From positions 9,782,776-9,846,775 of the forward strand of contig NC_135568.1 in NCBI RefSeq assembly GCF_964340395.1: 64,000 nt of DNA, in the 5' to 3' direction. How positions within the stretch are numbered: position 1 is the first letter of the stretch; every line of letters begins with the position of its first letter. Positions 13,926 through 26,767 of this stretch are shown here, in pieces. Position numbers and translations under genes: made by a program. Origin of the DNA: Glandiceps talaboti (taxonomy: Eukaryota; Hemichordata; Enteropneusta; Spengelidae). The notes under the pieces are model-generated. The model made no database searches, had not been told where the DNA came from, and was given only the letters and a program-made list of their open reading frames with translations.

Positions 13926-14241
13926 TGGGGCGAATTGTTAGCGTGGCCGGCTGGGAATCTGCAGTTTGCAGGTTCGAGCCCCGTTGCTGCCGTTTGTTTC
14001 TGAATGGCTAAAGTCCTTTAGCAAGATTTGAACCATGATTGTGCCTCGGTCAACCCAGCTGTATAATTTGGGACCTGGTAGGATAGTGGTTGCAATGTGA
14101 ATGGGCTTATGGAGGCTGCAATGGGTTGTATGCTTCCCAGGGAGTTGAGGAAATATAGAGGGCTGTTGTGCTGACATTGATCCGTGCCTTGAGCTCTCAG
14201 GAGGAAAGGCACATTATAAATTCGCATTATTATTATGATTA
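13926..14241 (+). mobile_element. tRNA-derived SINE, full-length-looking copy
   Basis: The head carries an A-box-like TTAGCGTGGCCGGC and a near-perfect B box GGTTCGAGCCCC at 13971-13982, with tRNA-like spacing. A non-tRNA body follows (GGGTTGTATGCTTCCCAGGG, later TTGATCCGTGCCTTGAGCTC). It ends in an ATT-rich tail of the kind used to prime SINE insertion. A second, 5'-truncated copy at 30828-30990 shares the body and a third at about 54225-54375 shares the tail region. It is not a tRNA gene: the acceptor-stem sides do not pair and the sequence runs on for 300 bp. Confidence 0.8.
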
Positions 14242-17170
14242 ATGACCGGGGAGAAAATACTTATTTTAATTTACAATTAAATTTCCTGGACGAGGACACC
14301 GTTTCGCATTATTGAATGACTTGGTGGCTATTTAGAATCTGGTTTCAATCTTTTACATTCCAAATGTTATTTGATAGTTAATTACATAATAACATTGACA
14401 TTGCAGAAATCCAATAAATATCGGACATCGATTTTCAAAATACAGCAATAAACGATTCGAATGTTTTATTGGTCGGTATCTGAGTGGTGTTGAAGTCAAA
14501 ATTGTATTGCTGTATGTCGTCGTCAGAATCGTCAGAATATATGTTGGAAGTTTGCTACCCAAATGTTGGAACCATAAACTCAATCACTGTGTCCCAGCAC
14601 TTATAAATCACGAGTACCCGACAGAAATCGTGATGTTAGGAACTTTAAAGATCAAGCTTAAAGAACGCAATCCAATTGTTTTATTGCAACGATTTAATAT
14701 TAAACTGCCCATAGTCTGCTCTTGTCATTGTAACATTTTTTATTGTCATGGCTACCACACACTTTTTCAGTATCAGTAGTGTTTTTCTCTTCTATTATGC
14801 TAATTTTTAAAGTATCGCAATTTGGCCATGAGGTCACAACGTTTAGGAATAAGTCGTCATCATCAACAACATCGTCGTCGTCGTCGCCATCGTCATAGTC
14901 GACGTAGCCGCAGTAGTCGGCATCGTCGACGTAGAAATAGTGTAGTTTAGGCTATCCTCAGTGGCTTGCTTTGAGTTTGCAGCTTAAATATTGTCCAAGG
15001 AGGTCAATATTTGTTTTAAAAATAAATAAATAAAATAAAACCTCTTTTACTCTCATTATAAACATTATGTAATATGTGTAAGTAACACTCTAAAAATTAC
15101 ACATTTAGGTAACATTAAACAACTGCTCCCAGTATGAAGCAAAACATACAGAACACTATAACAAATCCTTAAGCAAGAAGCCTCCATGGTACCGCATACG
15201 AGAATACTTAATGGTCTGAATAATACTAGTAATCGAAATTTTATACCCAATATCGATGCCAAGTGCATATTTCTGTTTTGAAAGACAGACAAGTTGATGA
15301 GATTAATTGATCACAGCATCGTCACTCTATCGTGCGTTTTTGTTCCATTCTTTGACAAACTCCAACCCAGCCTCCTTAGTAGGGGCCAATATAACAGGTG
15401 ACTTATTCTGGTCTCGAGTGTACACAATAATTGAAACTCTAAAGTTACGTTATTTTGGTAGTAATATCAAAATAAATATTGTATTGTAATGTTGCCGCAA
15501 AAGGGCCTATGATTTTACGACGATGTCGAAAATGTTACTTCCACTACTTTTAACAAAATACTGATGAATTGCTTGCTCTTAATTTGTACGATATATTGAT
15601 ATTGTATGGACGTGATGAGTCGTAGGGTGAGTGTCTGACATGTCACTGTTGTGATGGATGTACAATATTTAGTTGGGAAATTATTGAAGGACAAACACCC
15701 TCGGCATTATATTAATAGCCCTTCATGCGTTGTAATCCTGTCTATTCTAAGTCACACCGAGTGATTCCTGTGGTAGGCTAGCCAGAGCACACATACATGT
15801 ATGTTCTGTCCAGACTCCTAATTAAAGGACGAATTTAGACTCTAAAATACGGCACTAAACTGACTTCTCAACGTGAATGAACAATCGGACATGCTAGCAC
15901 ACGATTGATTGAGTGTAATTAAATAATATGTCAGTAAGACTAAACATTTTTACAAAAATCCACTGTGTGTTACTACTAAGGAAACCGAGCCATCAGCTTG
16001 ATAAGATAGGCAAACTAAACTGTCGTTGTTCAACTGACAAGTTGGCAACTGTCGTTGGCAGATTATAGGTAGGAGATACAAGTGCTTTTGTTTTGCAGGT
16101 ATAGTCGCCCTGTAATAATAAGCTAGTGTAAACACTGGAAGTTCTATAAAATGCACACTGCAAGATCATTGATATCATTAGAAACGCCACCCTACTGTGA
16201 GTATAATTATACCAGTGTCTATTAGATAGCTTATATTAACATAGGGCGGCAATCGTTTTAGTTTGTGTGTATCTTAGTTGGCTGAAAGTTCTGTTACCAC
16301 TGTCGTAAGTGGCTGTAGCCTATCTACCCGCTGGGTCTGTGACTCGGCTATACTTGAAAGTATCACCTACCAGATACTAGACGAGTCAATTAGCTGAGGT
16401 TGATTGCCAATAGTGGGTATTCCTTTATTTCAGTAAGATTTGTTTAGTAAATATACATGTATTCAAATATTCGGATCAAATTACCACATAATGGAATGCT
16501 ATGTTGATCTTGAATGCAAAACAAACTAAATTGGATTGAGTTCCCTAATGTCATTAATCTTGTTGGTGATGTACCATACAATAGTAGAAGTATGCTAATC
16601 TAATTCCCTTTCCCTTTCACTATCTTTCACTTCAGCCCATGGTGTAAATGAATTTTAGCATGATGTTTGCGTAAGGCTCGGCTGTGTCCTGCTCAAAGAA
16701 AGCTCGACTGCAGAATCATACAATTGTCATTATAAACACGCATAGTAAATGTTTCTGTAATCTTCTCAAATGGGAAAGGAAAGATTGATGAAAGCACGGA
16801 CTGACAACACTATCTCGGTCATAAGCTTATCAGGAGCTACTAGAGTTAAGTCTGAGTTAACTTTCGATTTTTGAGAAATACGTAGTTCCCTCGACGAGCC
16901 AGAAAGGTTTGAAGTTTGTTTGCAGATGTTTTCCTGTTGTTGTTCCACGTTATATACGATTTGAGTCGGTTTATATTAATATCACTGTCACAGCCAAGTG
17001 AACATCTGTGTCGTTCACTACGTTATGTCAAAGGTCACAGGCGAAAGGTCATATATGTTGTCAAAACTAAAATGTGTCCATAATTGACGGCAATGCACAG
17101 GAGGTGGCTATAACAGACATTTATACCATGGAAGCCACTTAATTTTAAACAAAACATCATCTGTCTAAAA
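14242..17170. other. non-coding stretch
   Basis: No exon is recognised. A degenerate GTC/GTA/GAC triplet stretch occupies 14866-14938 and has an unusually high CpG content for this window. The remaining frames are short and without motifs. Confidence 0.5.
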
Positions 17171-17175
17171 AAAAA

Positions 17176-17525
17176 CATACTGAGTCTAACATTGCTACAT
17201 TGTTTATCTAGCTCCACAAAAATCTTACTAATGTTGTTACATTTTATCGTCTGGCGCATCTAAAATCTTACTGCTTTTCATCCCCTAGTGTGACAAAAAC
17301 CGTTGCTGCATTTTACTTGAGCTACCGTTATCTTAGCAAATCATCGCCAAATCATATACATTGTAGCAACATGTACTTTTTTCAGGCATAGCAATGGATT
17401 AAAATGTAACATTTTACCTCAATATTGTCATGTCAGACGATATGATGTAGCAATGTTTAGTGGACTATTTGTTGAGTCTGATAATAAAATGTAGCAATGT
17501 TAGTACGATAATTGATTAATCAGAC
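17176..17525. repeat. foldback-type minisatellite element, locus 2
   Basis: Forward units (TCTTACTAATGTTGTTACAT, then TTTATCGTCTGGCGC) lie at 17180-17285. The same unit appears on the other strand at 17400-17525 (GTCAGACGATATGATGTAGC and AATAAAATGTAGCAATGTTA). The family and forward-then-reverse layout match locus 1, with more decay. Confidence 0.6.
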
Positions 17526-19051
17526 GACTGTTTGTTTCAACCTAAATGATTTCCACGGTATTTCATCATGTTTACTGTGACAAAATTGTATGATCGTTTT
17601 GAATATAATTCAAAGAGACAGTTTTGACTGAAAGACTGTAAAGGTTCTACAAAAATTCTTCGGCAAAACAGAGACTTTGTGACGCACGTACAACATTTAC
17701 AATACTCTATAAAACGTTTTATTTTTTTGACGCGCAATCTTACACAGATCAATACAGAGCAGACCACCACGTCGAATAAGGCAAAGTGTATATTTATATG
17801 TCTCTCAGAATGCGTTTGCTTTGTCGCTCTTTGTCGATACCTTTGACGTGTTATTTTACAGTTTCGAACAATGCCGTGTCATTTTTTCACTTCCAAATAA
17901 TCAAGCTGTATTTTAAGTCTACAAAGGACGTTTGCAATTCTATACTTTCTCATCTGTCTTTTGTAAGTGTGGTTTTACATTGGTACATTTTCGAACAATA
18001 CCGAGTGTTTCACTGTCAAACAATCAAACACTAAGTCTGCAATAGTCGTTTCCAATTCTACCAAATAAGTTACGTCGTTCGGCACCAGTGCTATTTTTAT
18101 ATCAAATCCGCCGTGTTTTTAGCTATGTGTGTCGTCTGCTAAAGAAAGCTCTACAAAATGCAAATTTTACACATTTTGAGAAAAAATGCACCACACTTCC
18201 GAACGTCAAAAGTAATGTTTCTCGGATAGATAGGTAAGAAATGATACGATGAATGATAGACCATATACTCAAAGTCTAGTCTAAAGGCTATCCGTGACTT
18301 CTAATCTGAAGATACCCTTCCCCACGTCTAGAGGAATGAGAAGTCATTAACCCAAGAAAGATGTTCATGCAAATGAGTTAACCCAACTGTTTGAAATACG
18401 GAAATAGTGTAAGTAGTATCCTCATATGACAAATACAGCAAATTTGTAGCTGACCAAAATACACACTACTTTATTATTGGCAGAATTCTGTGATTCATTA
18501 ACACAATCATGATGTTAATTGCTGTGTGAAGGCTGTTTGAATTTGAAGTTTCATCTTAGCATCCCGTTCCTCGAGACATGGTGAACGATATCTTCAGATT
18601 TAAAGCCATGGATAGTCTGTAGACTATTAAAAGTCATGGACGACTTCAAAGCTGGTAAAATAATTACATGTTAACCGATCTGTTTTTTAATTTGCTGGTG
18701 ACAATTTTGGTATCATTGGTATACATGTGATAGAGGAGGCCAAGGGCGTTCAGCCTGAGTCAGGTAATATATCACTAAAACAATGACAACTATTCGAACT
18801 TGAATGTGACGATGATGATGTCAAAGTTTGACTTATATATCTCAACAATCTATAATGGTAAGGATGAATGGCTGCTTTTGAAAAATACCAAGAATTGTTG
18901 GCAGGGTGAAGCTGAGTTGACATATTTGGGGGTATTTTTATATCGAAAGATACATATAGTATGCTACTTGCTGAAGCACACTACATGCTGTGAGAAGCTG
19001 GTACAGTATTACTATAACGGTAAATAAGCCTGGGATACATGTAACTTGTAA
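17526..19051. other. non-coding stretch
   Basis: No exon is recognised. Open frames at 17537-17770, 17786-18034 and 18800-19027 show no family motif. Confidence 0.45.
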
Positions 19052-19345
19052 GTTAGTCTGTAAGATACAGACATTCGTGCCACGCTATCAGTTAACCCCT
19101 TCAATACTGAAAACATTCCCGCCAAAATTGTTTGGACAAAATTCTTGTTTTATGTAAGTTTTTGGCATATATCAACTTCATTTTAGACTAGAATTAAAGA
19201 AATGTTACTTCCTAATAAAGTAATATTATTGTAGTTATGAAAATATTCATATAAATTGGGTCCCCATATTATTTAAAACTTGTCTGTAGTCATGAAAGGG
19301 TTAAGAAGCTCGGGGCTGAAAAACACGACGTATCTTACAGTCTAG
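19052..19345. mobile_element. MITE-like element with inverted termini
   Basis: The left end AGTCTGTAAGATAC is matched in inverse orientation by the right end GTATCTTACAGTCT, about 285 bp apart. Just inside the left end is ACATTCGTGCCACG and just inside the right end AACACGACGTATC. Both modules recur only about 60 bp apart at 34998-35077, so the copy here carries roughly 200 bp of extra interior or the other copy is deleted. Confidence 0.5.
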
Positions 19346-20049
19346 GGATAAGTAAACGATGACGAATTTAGTATAGGTGTCTTAAAATGCCACGGAAATC
19401 GTTAATAACCTCACTTTGTGTTCAACAAAACCAGAAGACAATTTTAATACCATCAAGGGCATGTATGGATATCATTAGCACTATTGACTAAATAGTTTCT
19501 TCAAGGTTTTAAGTAAATATTTTCAGCCGAGTAAGAACAGAACTTTATAAACTCGGCTTGTACTAAAAGTTGAATAATTAAGTTCTATTGCTTTGAAAAG
19601 AGGAAACAATTTAGGCAAGTATTGTCTGGTTTTACCATAAATATCCGGAAGAGACTTTTAAAAAATTGGATATTATCATTTAAAACATTAATCGAGATTA
19701 AAAGAACAAAATATTCAATTGCTTTTGGCTTGCATAGTAGTAGTTATTTATGTGCCAAAAGATTGCGTGATTACTTTTTATAATACTTGCAATGCTAACT
19801 GTTATCTCCAATATGTCGAAAACCAAGCCTAAAGAAACAATCCATGTTTCTAAAGATTAACGTCAGACGTGATCGACTATTTTTGTTTCTAGTACTCGTC
19901 AATTGAAATCGAAACACGGCATTTACTGTTCAGGTGGTGAAGTGTTGCCAATCAAATCGCTCTCGAGTCTTTCCTCATTTTAAAGACAGTAGTGCAATGA
20001 ATGATAGATGTATATAGAGTCGGATACTGATGCAATTCATTTTACCTAC

Positions 20050-20307
20050 CTTCGTATCATATGGTTCCATATTGAGTTTATAACCCGGTAGAATTAGACT
20101 ACTGTTGTTTATATGTTGTATAGCCAGATCAATCGCTGGTTTTACACCTCGTGCGATTTCTCCCTCATGTCTATCCGTCGTAAACGGGAACATAGCAGCA
20201 AAGTTCAATTCCTCGGTAGCCACGCTGCCGTGTCTCGGACGTAATCCATCGACACCTATGCATTGCAGAACGAGTATCAGTGATACTCCGAATGCAATAA
20301 TCGACAT
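20050..20307 (-). CDS. first coding exon of a GABA-B-like / ANF-receptor-fold receptor
   Basis: The exon encodes 86 residues from a Met start and ends at a clean donor (AAG|GTAGGT), phase 0. Residues 1-22 (MSIIAFGVSLILVLQCIGVD) look like a signal peptide. From about residue 34 the text LNFAAMFPFT, then GVKPAIDLAIQHIN and LPGYKLNMEPYDTK follows the first strand and helix of the periplasmic-binding-protein-like extracellular domain. That domain occurs in GABA-B receptors, related class C GPCRs and receptor guanylate cyclases; the LPGYKL...DTK segment most resembles the GABA-B lineage. An N-glycosylation motif (NNSS) is present. No further exon was identified leftwards on the minus strand, so the gene either has very long introns or this is an isolated exon. 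Confidence 0.6.
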
Positions 20308-22415
20308 CGTTCAAACAGATGTAATGTAATGGAATTATTAGCCTGTTGCGGGTACTTAGCAATATCGTATATTGACTTTTCGAGGGTGATACTATCCCCG
20401 CACCTTAGTTCCAAATACAGCCGTCCAAGTCAAACTAAGCTCGACAACGTATGGTCGACGTTGGCCGTTGAATATAGTATACAACACAATGCAACACGAG
20501 TCCAATGAAGTGGTACTTGGAGGCCACGAGAAGACAATGTGTTATTTTGCGTGAATGTTGTTAACCAGCGTCAGCATGTCAATCGTTGGCTTCCCGGGTA
20601 GCAATGAAAGCTGTGTATATCGTAATTAATCAATTTCTGGTGTTTGTATTACAGTCACGTGCGAGAAGCGATAAATTACAGTTTGACGGTTAAGTATTAT
20701 TATATTGGCTGTTGAATTGCTCAAGCTAGGGCAAAACCACTGAAAATATGGGGGAGGGGTGCTTACATGATTTCAATTTCCGCCGAAGGCTGTTCCGTTT
20801 ATTGCGTGACAAATCCGAAATTTCGAAAGATATTAGGAATTGAGGTCTCAATTGACCCGACAGTACTGTGACCAAATATCTGTCTCGCTCCACTGACTGT
20901 CTTTGCTTTTTTGTTCCTTGAAGAGCGTTGTGCAGTAAAACTCACACGCTTCAACGGGCTCAGGTTACCCACAATTGGTTGGGTTAATCGCACCTGTTAA
21001 GAAACTATGTACTTGAATAATATTTATATTGCATCAAATGTGAGAACGCATACCAGGGTACGTCAGCTTTTTATCAAAGTCTTTGAAGATGGATATTCAG
21101 TTCCATTCTACAAAGCTGTCACATACCAATAACGGATCTACAGCACATTGTACAACTGCCGACATCAGACTGTGGACGAATGGAACTTGTTACAAACAGG
21201 GAAAGTAAACAACTGAATTGGACTTGGCACAGCATGATGGAAGTACAGACACAGAGTACATGCCATCATTTGATATGAATAGTTTTATGTCCACAAATTT
21301 CCAGTTCCCCTGGCATTTCATATACACATAAAGAGGCCATAACACTTCTTATCAAACCATGGTATGTAACACAAGGTTCTGCTGTTCCAACATGCTGAGC
21401 CAAGTGGTCCAATTCAGTTGTTTACTTTCCTTGTTTGTAACAGTATCCAATTGTCCACGGCCTGGGGTCTGCAGTTGTAGCTATAGGTTATTGTTCACTG
21501 GCTCTGTTTGATACAGTAACCAATGACAGATTGCACACTTTCATATAGCAAGACCACAAATGTCTAGCTACATTGAGTGTGGATGAGATATATACATTTA
21601 GGATACTGCAACTAGACGCATACGCGTGGCGTCAATGTTTTGACACTGCATTTGATGTTTACATGGTGACACATTAAATTTCATTTCACTCAGACACAAT
21701 GTCGCAAGAAACTATTTATTCATTCATTCATTCATTCATGCATTCATTCATTCATTGGTGACATCTTAAAGTGTAGAATGTGCAGTTTCGTAATGGTTTC
21801 TGTGTCTTTGTATCATGCAGAGCCAGTAAACAGTAACCTGGCAACGTTTTGTACCATTTACAGACATACTGTCATTGTGTAATTAGCAATATTGTTTATT
21901 CACTGTGATGCTCACCTACATCTGTTCAGAATTTATACCAGTTATATCATCGTTTAACGACATCATTATTTCTATTGTACAAATATTAGTTGACAAAAAT
22001 AACAACTCACTTTTTTGGAAAGTGGCAAAGTTACACGTTAACAAACAAACAAACAAACAAACAAACAAACAAACAAACAAACAGGAATAGGTAACAGTTT
22101 GGACAAAAACCTTTGCGTCGCATTAAGCCCATTAATGAAAATGTTAACCTTTGTACATCATTCTAGTTAACACCAATGCTCGATTATTAGTACATCTAAA
22201 TTTAAAGAGGTCAACTTTATCTGACTTACTACATTTTGTATCAAAATTTCCTAACGAACGTGATTTGTGTCGGTTTAGCAAACTTCAAGTGTAGTACTAG
22301 GAGAGTTCACTCTTAAAAATGTCGGATTATTTACAAGGTTGCGGTTAAAGATGGATGTGTTATGTTCGACCACCTAAAGAGTATTTTAGTGTCTATCTGT
22401 CTGTCTGTCTGTCTG

Positions 22416-22449
<34 letters not shown>

Positions 22450-25400
22450 GTTGATTGTTTTTCTGTGTGCGTGTGTGTGTGTGTGTTTGTTTGTTTGCTT
22501 GCTTGTATAGAGCACTGAGGTTTCTGCGAATAGAATGCACTATATGCAATAGTTTCGACTACACTGGTGTAGAAAGACATACTATTTCGTTTACACAGTT
22601 TTTTCAAAATCTGGTCAATTTGACACTAACGATTTGTTTGAGAGTGAGAGTTGCATGATGTTCGATAGGATATTACAATTTACACTTGTATCATGTCACA
22701 GTTAATCTCACCTCGTATCAGCATTGGACATAAAATACTCCGCATTCTTATTTCATGGTGAAGACTATTACATGCACTTTAGAGGCCGTACATGGCGAGT
22801 GTTATAAATCACCATATTGTGGGTATCACAACGTGAAATTACCATGTTTCTCGATTATTTCCAATCACATATTCTAAACATGTTTCTGGATGTGTATCAT
22901 GCTAAATGCAAACAAACGTATGACGGCTTTTTGGCGCTGCCCTCTAATCTCTTTGAAATTATACTTTTTCTCAGTACAACATATCAGAATACCAAACAGC
23001 AGAACACTTGGTAAATGCAATGAGCAGTATAGCCTTCGATTTTCGGGAGGTCGTGTTTCAATTTTTCGTCAGGAAGAAATCTAACTGCAGTCTCCGTAAC
23101 GAGCACTGACTTTGTTAAACAGTCATAGAGGACAGTTTCACATGCGCTAATTTTTATATTTTCCAAATGTGTACGAGCGTCATGTCAGCTAGTGAAATAA
23201 TATTTAGAAGAAGGATAATTTACGATGACATTTATCCACAAAAAACAAATTCACAGTAAGGAGGTGGGTACATCAATAACCCCCTCCCAAAGTAAATTTG
23301 ATTACTAGTATATAGGTGTATATATCAAACAGTGACTGTGTACATTTTACTTCGTGATTTTTACATACTCATAAGTCAATTTGCATATCTGTTCTGTGAT
23401 CCCGCAAAGATTTCGTGATACGCACAAATCTGGGTGTAGTTTACAGAATAGAAGATCTTTTTTTTTTTCAAATATAACATTTCATAAAAACAATATTTTC
23501 CTTCACATGTAAGTACCGCTTCTAAAATGACCTATCCTCCTGAAAACCCTCGCCCATGAATATAATGTTATTTCCCTTAAGTGTAAAATGAGACCATTTA
23601 TGACTGCGAGGACGCTCTTTGTCACAACTCGTTTAGTTCGCGGCACGGTTTATTGAATTATTTTATAGTGGCTATAATTCAACAGCCGCCCTACTAAACC
23701 GTCTCTGTATATTATGTAATACGAGCCTACCAAATATGGTATTTGTGCGAAGCTGGGAAAAAAGTGGTATTTTTTTAACCTTTGTAGGTTAGGAATTTAT
23801 TGATATAATGAAATGGCTGCGATATACAGTAACTATATATGCGTGTCATTATTGTTTCGTCATTCCTTTGATGTGACTTGTGTGATTAATTCTCTTCTTG
23901 ACTCCAGCAGACGACATTTGCTATAGTGCTGTCTGTAAACCCCTCATTTGCATATCTTGTTATTTTTTGTTGACATCTTCGATGTTTAGAACTTCATTCT
24001 TATATTTTTTGCCATAAGAACATCTAAAAGGTTACAAACAAATGGTTTGCTAAGGATTAAAGGAACATTGGCCAGATTTATACATTTTTCTGTTATTTTT
24101 TATTTCAAATGAAGAATATTGTATAGTATTGAACATCACGAGACATGTTGATCACCACTAGGATAGGAAGTGTGAGATCAGTTGCATAGCGGTGAGGTAC
24201 ACCGAATGGATGATTTCCTGACGTCATTTTGGGGTATGCCCAAAATTGGCTCTGACAGCAGGATCATTCACAATATGTGCATGTGTCTAAACGTGTCAAA
24301 TGTTGTATGGAGATGTCATACTTATTTCAAGGAACTAATTTCACATAAAAATTATACGTGGTGGGTTTTATGTTTGTGTGGAAAATCTGTCTTAAGGGTG
24401 TCAAAAATTTACCCATGTGGCTGAAGACACAAAAGAAATGAGACCAGCTATGAAAATGAAGCGGCAACTGACTGAATGTCGTCTGCCAATAAAATAAGCC
24501 AAACTGACTTTTCTTTTCCAGAAAAGGAGCGCAAGCAAACGGAAAACCCCGACGTAAAAACATTTTTTCTGAATTTGTCAAATATCAATGTGACAAATAT
24601 GTGACACATTTCCAATGGTTGACCCGAGATATGTTTGTGTCATCTTTTACTGCGAAAATGAAGTGTTCGTTTTACATAAGTCAGTATGCAAATTACATAA
24701 CCATATTGAAAACAAAATTGAAACTGATAATGCTCATATGGGTATCAATTGGTTATTTTCAGATTTATGTAGACCAAATTGGAATTGTGTATATAACTGA
24801 TAACTGACAATCGTAGGATAAAACCGCCAAAAACTCCATTTTGAATACACATTCCCAACATAGAGAATAAAAATATTGACATACTTTCAATCAAAATCAT
24901 CATGGCGTTATTATTCCTCTACAATAGATTAAATATCATATCAATTCATATAATATCTCATTACTAGATTAAATTTTGTGCTCAATATAATATTTACATA
25001 CTTTTAATATTTGCTTTCTTAATGCCACTAGCCTGAAATTGTTTTTTATTGTAAATGCCACGATCGATTTTATGCTATTGGTTTTATTTTCCATTTAAGT
25101 ATTTATGACATATATTGATAATTTTTATTCCCCGACTAGTTAAGAAAATGTTTCGGTTCAAGAGATCAATATCCAATCCACACATGGGGTTTGAATACTG
25201 GGTCGCCAGGAATTTCACCTTCCTTGGGTCACACAGTGTTAACTTAACATGAAGCCAGGAATTCTTAAGTTATTTGCAAACTATAAATGACAGTATATCA
25301 TACAAATGTTATGTACGCAAAGATGTCACATATTTTGTGAATAACTTGCTGTACAGTGGATGTTAGCAATTTAATAACGATGGGGAAGGCGGGATTGATA

Positions 25401-26491
25401 TGGTGGGATGATATATTTTAAACAGTATCATATGTTTAACCAGATTTTTAATGCATTCCATATGGTACGTGTATGTAACATTGTATAAATGAAAATTCAA
25501 AAATAAAAATGTCATTCTACTTGAATATATTGGTTTTCAAATTTGAACACCTACTTCAAAAGGCGAGGCTGAATTTATCTTATCTGCATTTCCCTGTACG
25601 CATAGATTACCCCCACAAGTCATAGTCAACTGAATTCTGCATCGCGAGACCTCTCGAAAATACGGTTACAAAATAAAGTTGCTGAATACCGTACTAAGTC
25701 ATATTAAAACACACCGTTTTCATACAGCCTTCAGTCACTGGCTTAGATTGTGTCACGTGGCATGTTCTAGTGACCTGGTACCCATAGTGACTTTAATTTG
25801 CATAGAGTGAGTATTATTAGCTTTCTATTTTCTCTTCGGATTATTCATGCAGCACCGACGTCCCATCGTGATTTGCCTTGACTGTAGGAGTAATATGTGC
25901 CATTGAAGTCTCTAAAAAGGCACACATGTTAACCTTTTGTAGTTACTGTAGTAGTAACAGTGTATCACAGTTTCATTTAAAATATTTGTATCATGGTTTC
26001 ATTTCTAATGAGTCCGCCTATCTGAAATGCTGTCCTTATCTGTATTAATCAATATGAAAATACACATATGACACACATTGTTTCGTTGAGGTTTGGTGAA
26101 TTTGGCAGCAACATTTGCAAATATACATCAAAACCTGGAAAGCCTGTGTCAAACCACAAAAAGGACAGTCATAGCGTGAGCACATAACCTCCAGCTAATT
26201 CCCATACATATGGTAGTTGATTTATGAATTATTGTATAGTAATACGTTGTCATGTAAAGTTGCCTAGTGACGTACGCTATACTTGATGCACAATACGGTT
26301 AGAAAAATAGGTATGCTGTATACTTTTCTGATAAAGAAGGGTTTGACCCATTTAATATGGCATAACCAGAAAGGTGACCATGCAGTACAGATTAATTGGT
26401 CCTGCATAGCATAGCATAGTGACTGAGTAATCACATTTGATGTTCGCCCTTGTTCTAGCAATCGCAGGCCTTCAAGTAATACACAATTCAG

Positions 26492-26524
<33 letters not shown>

Positions 26525-26767
26525 TCGGCTGTAAAACGAGCAGGTTACTCCTCACTTTACTTCTTTAGTTAAGTGGATTAGACATTGCTTGAGTAAATTC
26601 ATAGCAAAACATGTATTAAAGACAAATTTCTGAAGTCCGTGTTCAACCCTACTCCAGCAACACTCTGGCACATATTCCACAATATTCCAAAATTAACGAA
26701 GTTTCTGTTGGCATCTTTTCACCTTTGCATCACGTGAGGACCACGTGCAACGTGCAATAGCATTCTT
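20308..26767. other. non-coding interval between receptor exon and oxidase gene A
   Basis: It holds the presumed promoter side of the receptor exon (20308 onward) and no recognised exon. Simple repeats: ATTC (21715-21755), AAAC (22040-22083), GTCT then GT (22391-22500) and ATC (26492-26524). Short frames such as 24182-24424 and 26264-26524 show no family motif; the latter partly reads a microsatellite. Confidence 0.5.
22391..22500. repeat. GTCT / GT compound microsatellite
   Basis: GTCT units are followed by GT dinucleotides and GTTT units. It produces overlapping spurious frames on both strands. Confidence 0.9.

Noticed and set aside
13971-13982. Possible tRNA gene (perfect B box)
   Set aside because: No acceptor-stem pairing, and a 300-bp SINE body follows with other copies in the window.
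22386-22607. Minus-strand TDRQ-rich proteins
   Set aside because: Translation of the GTCT microsatellite.
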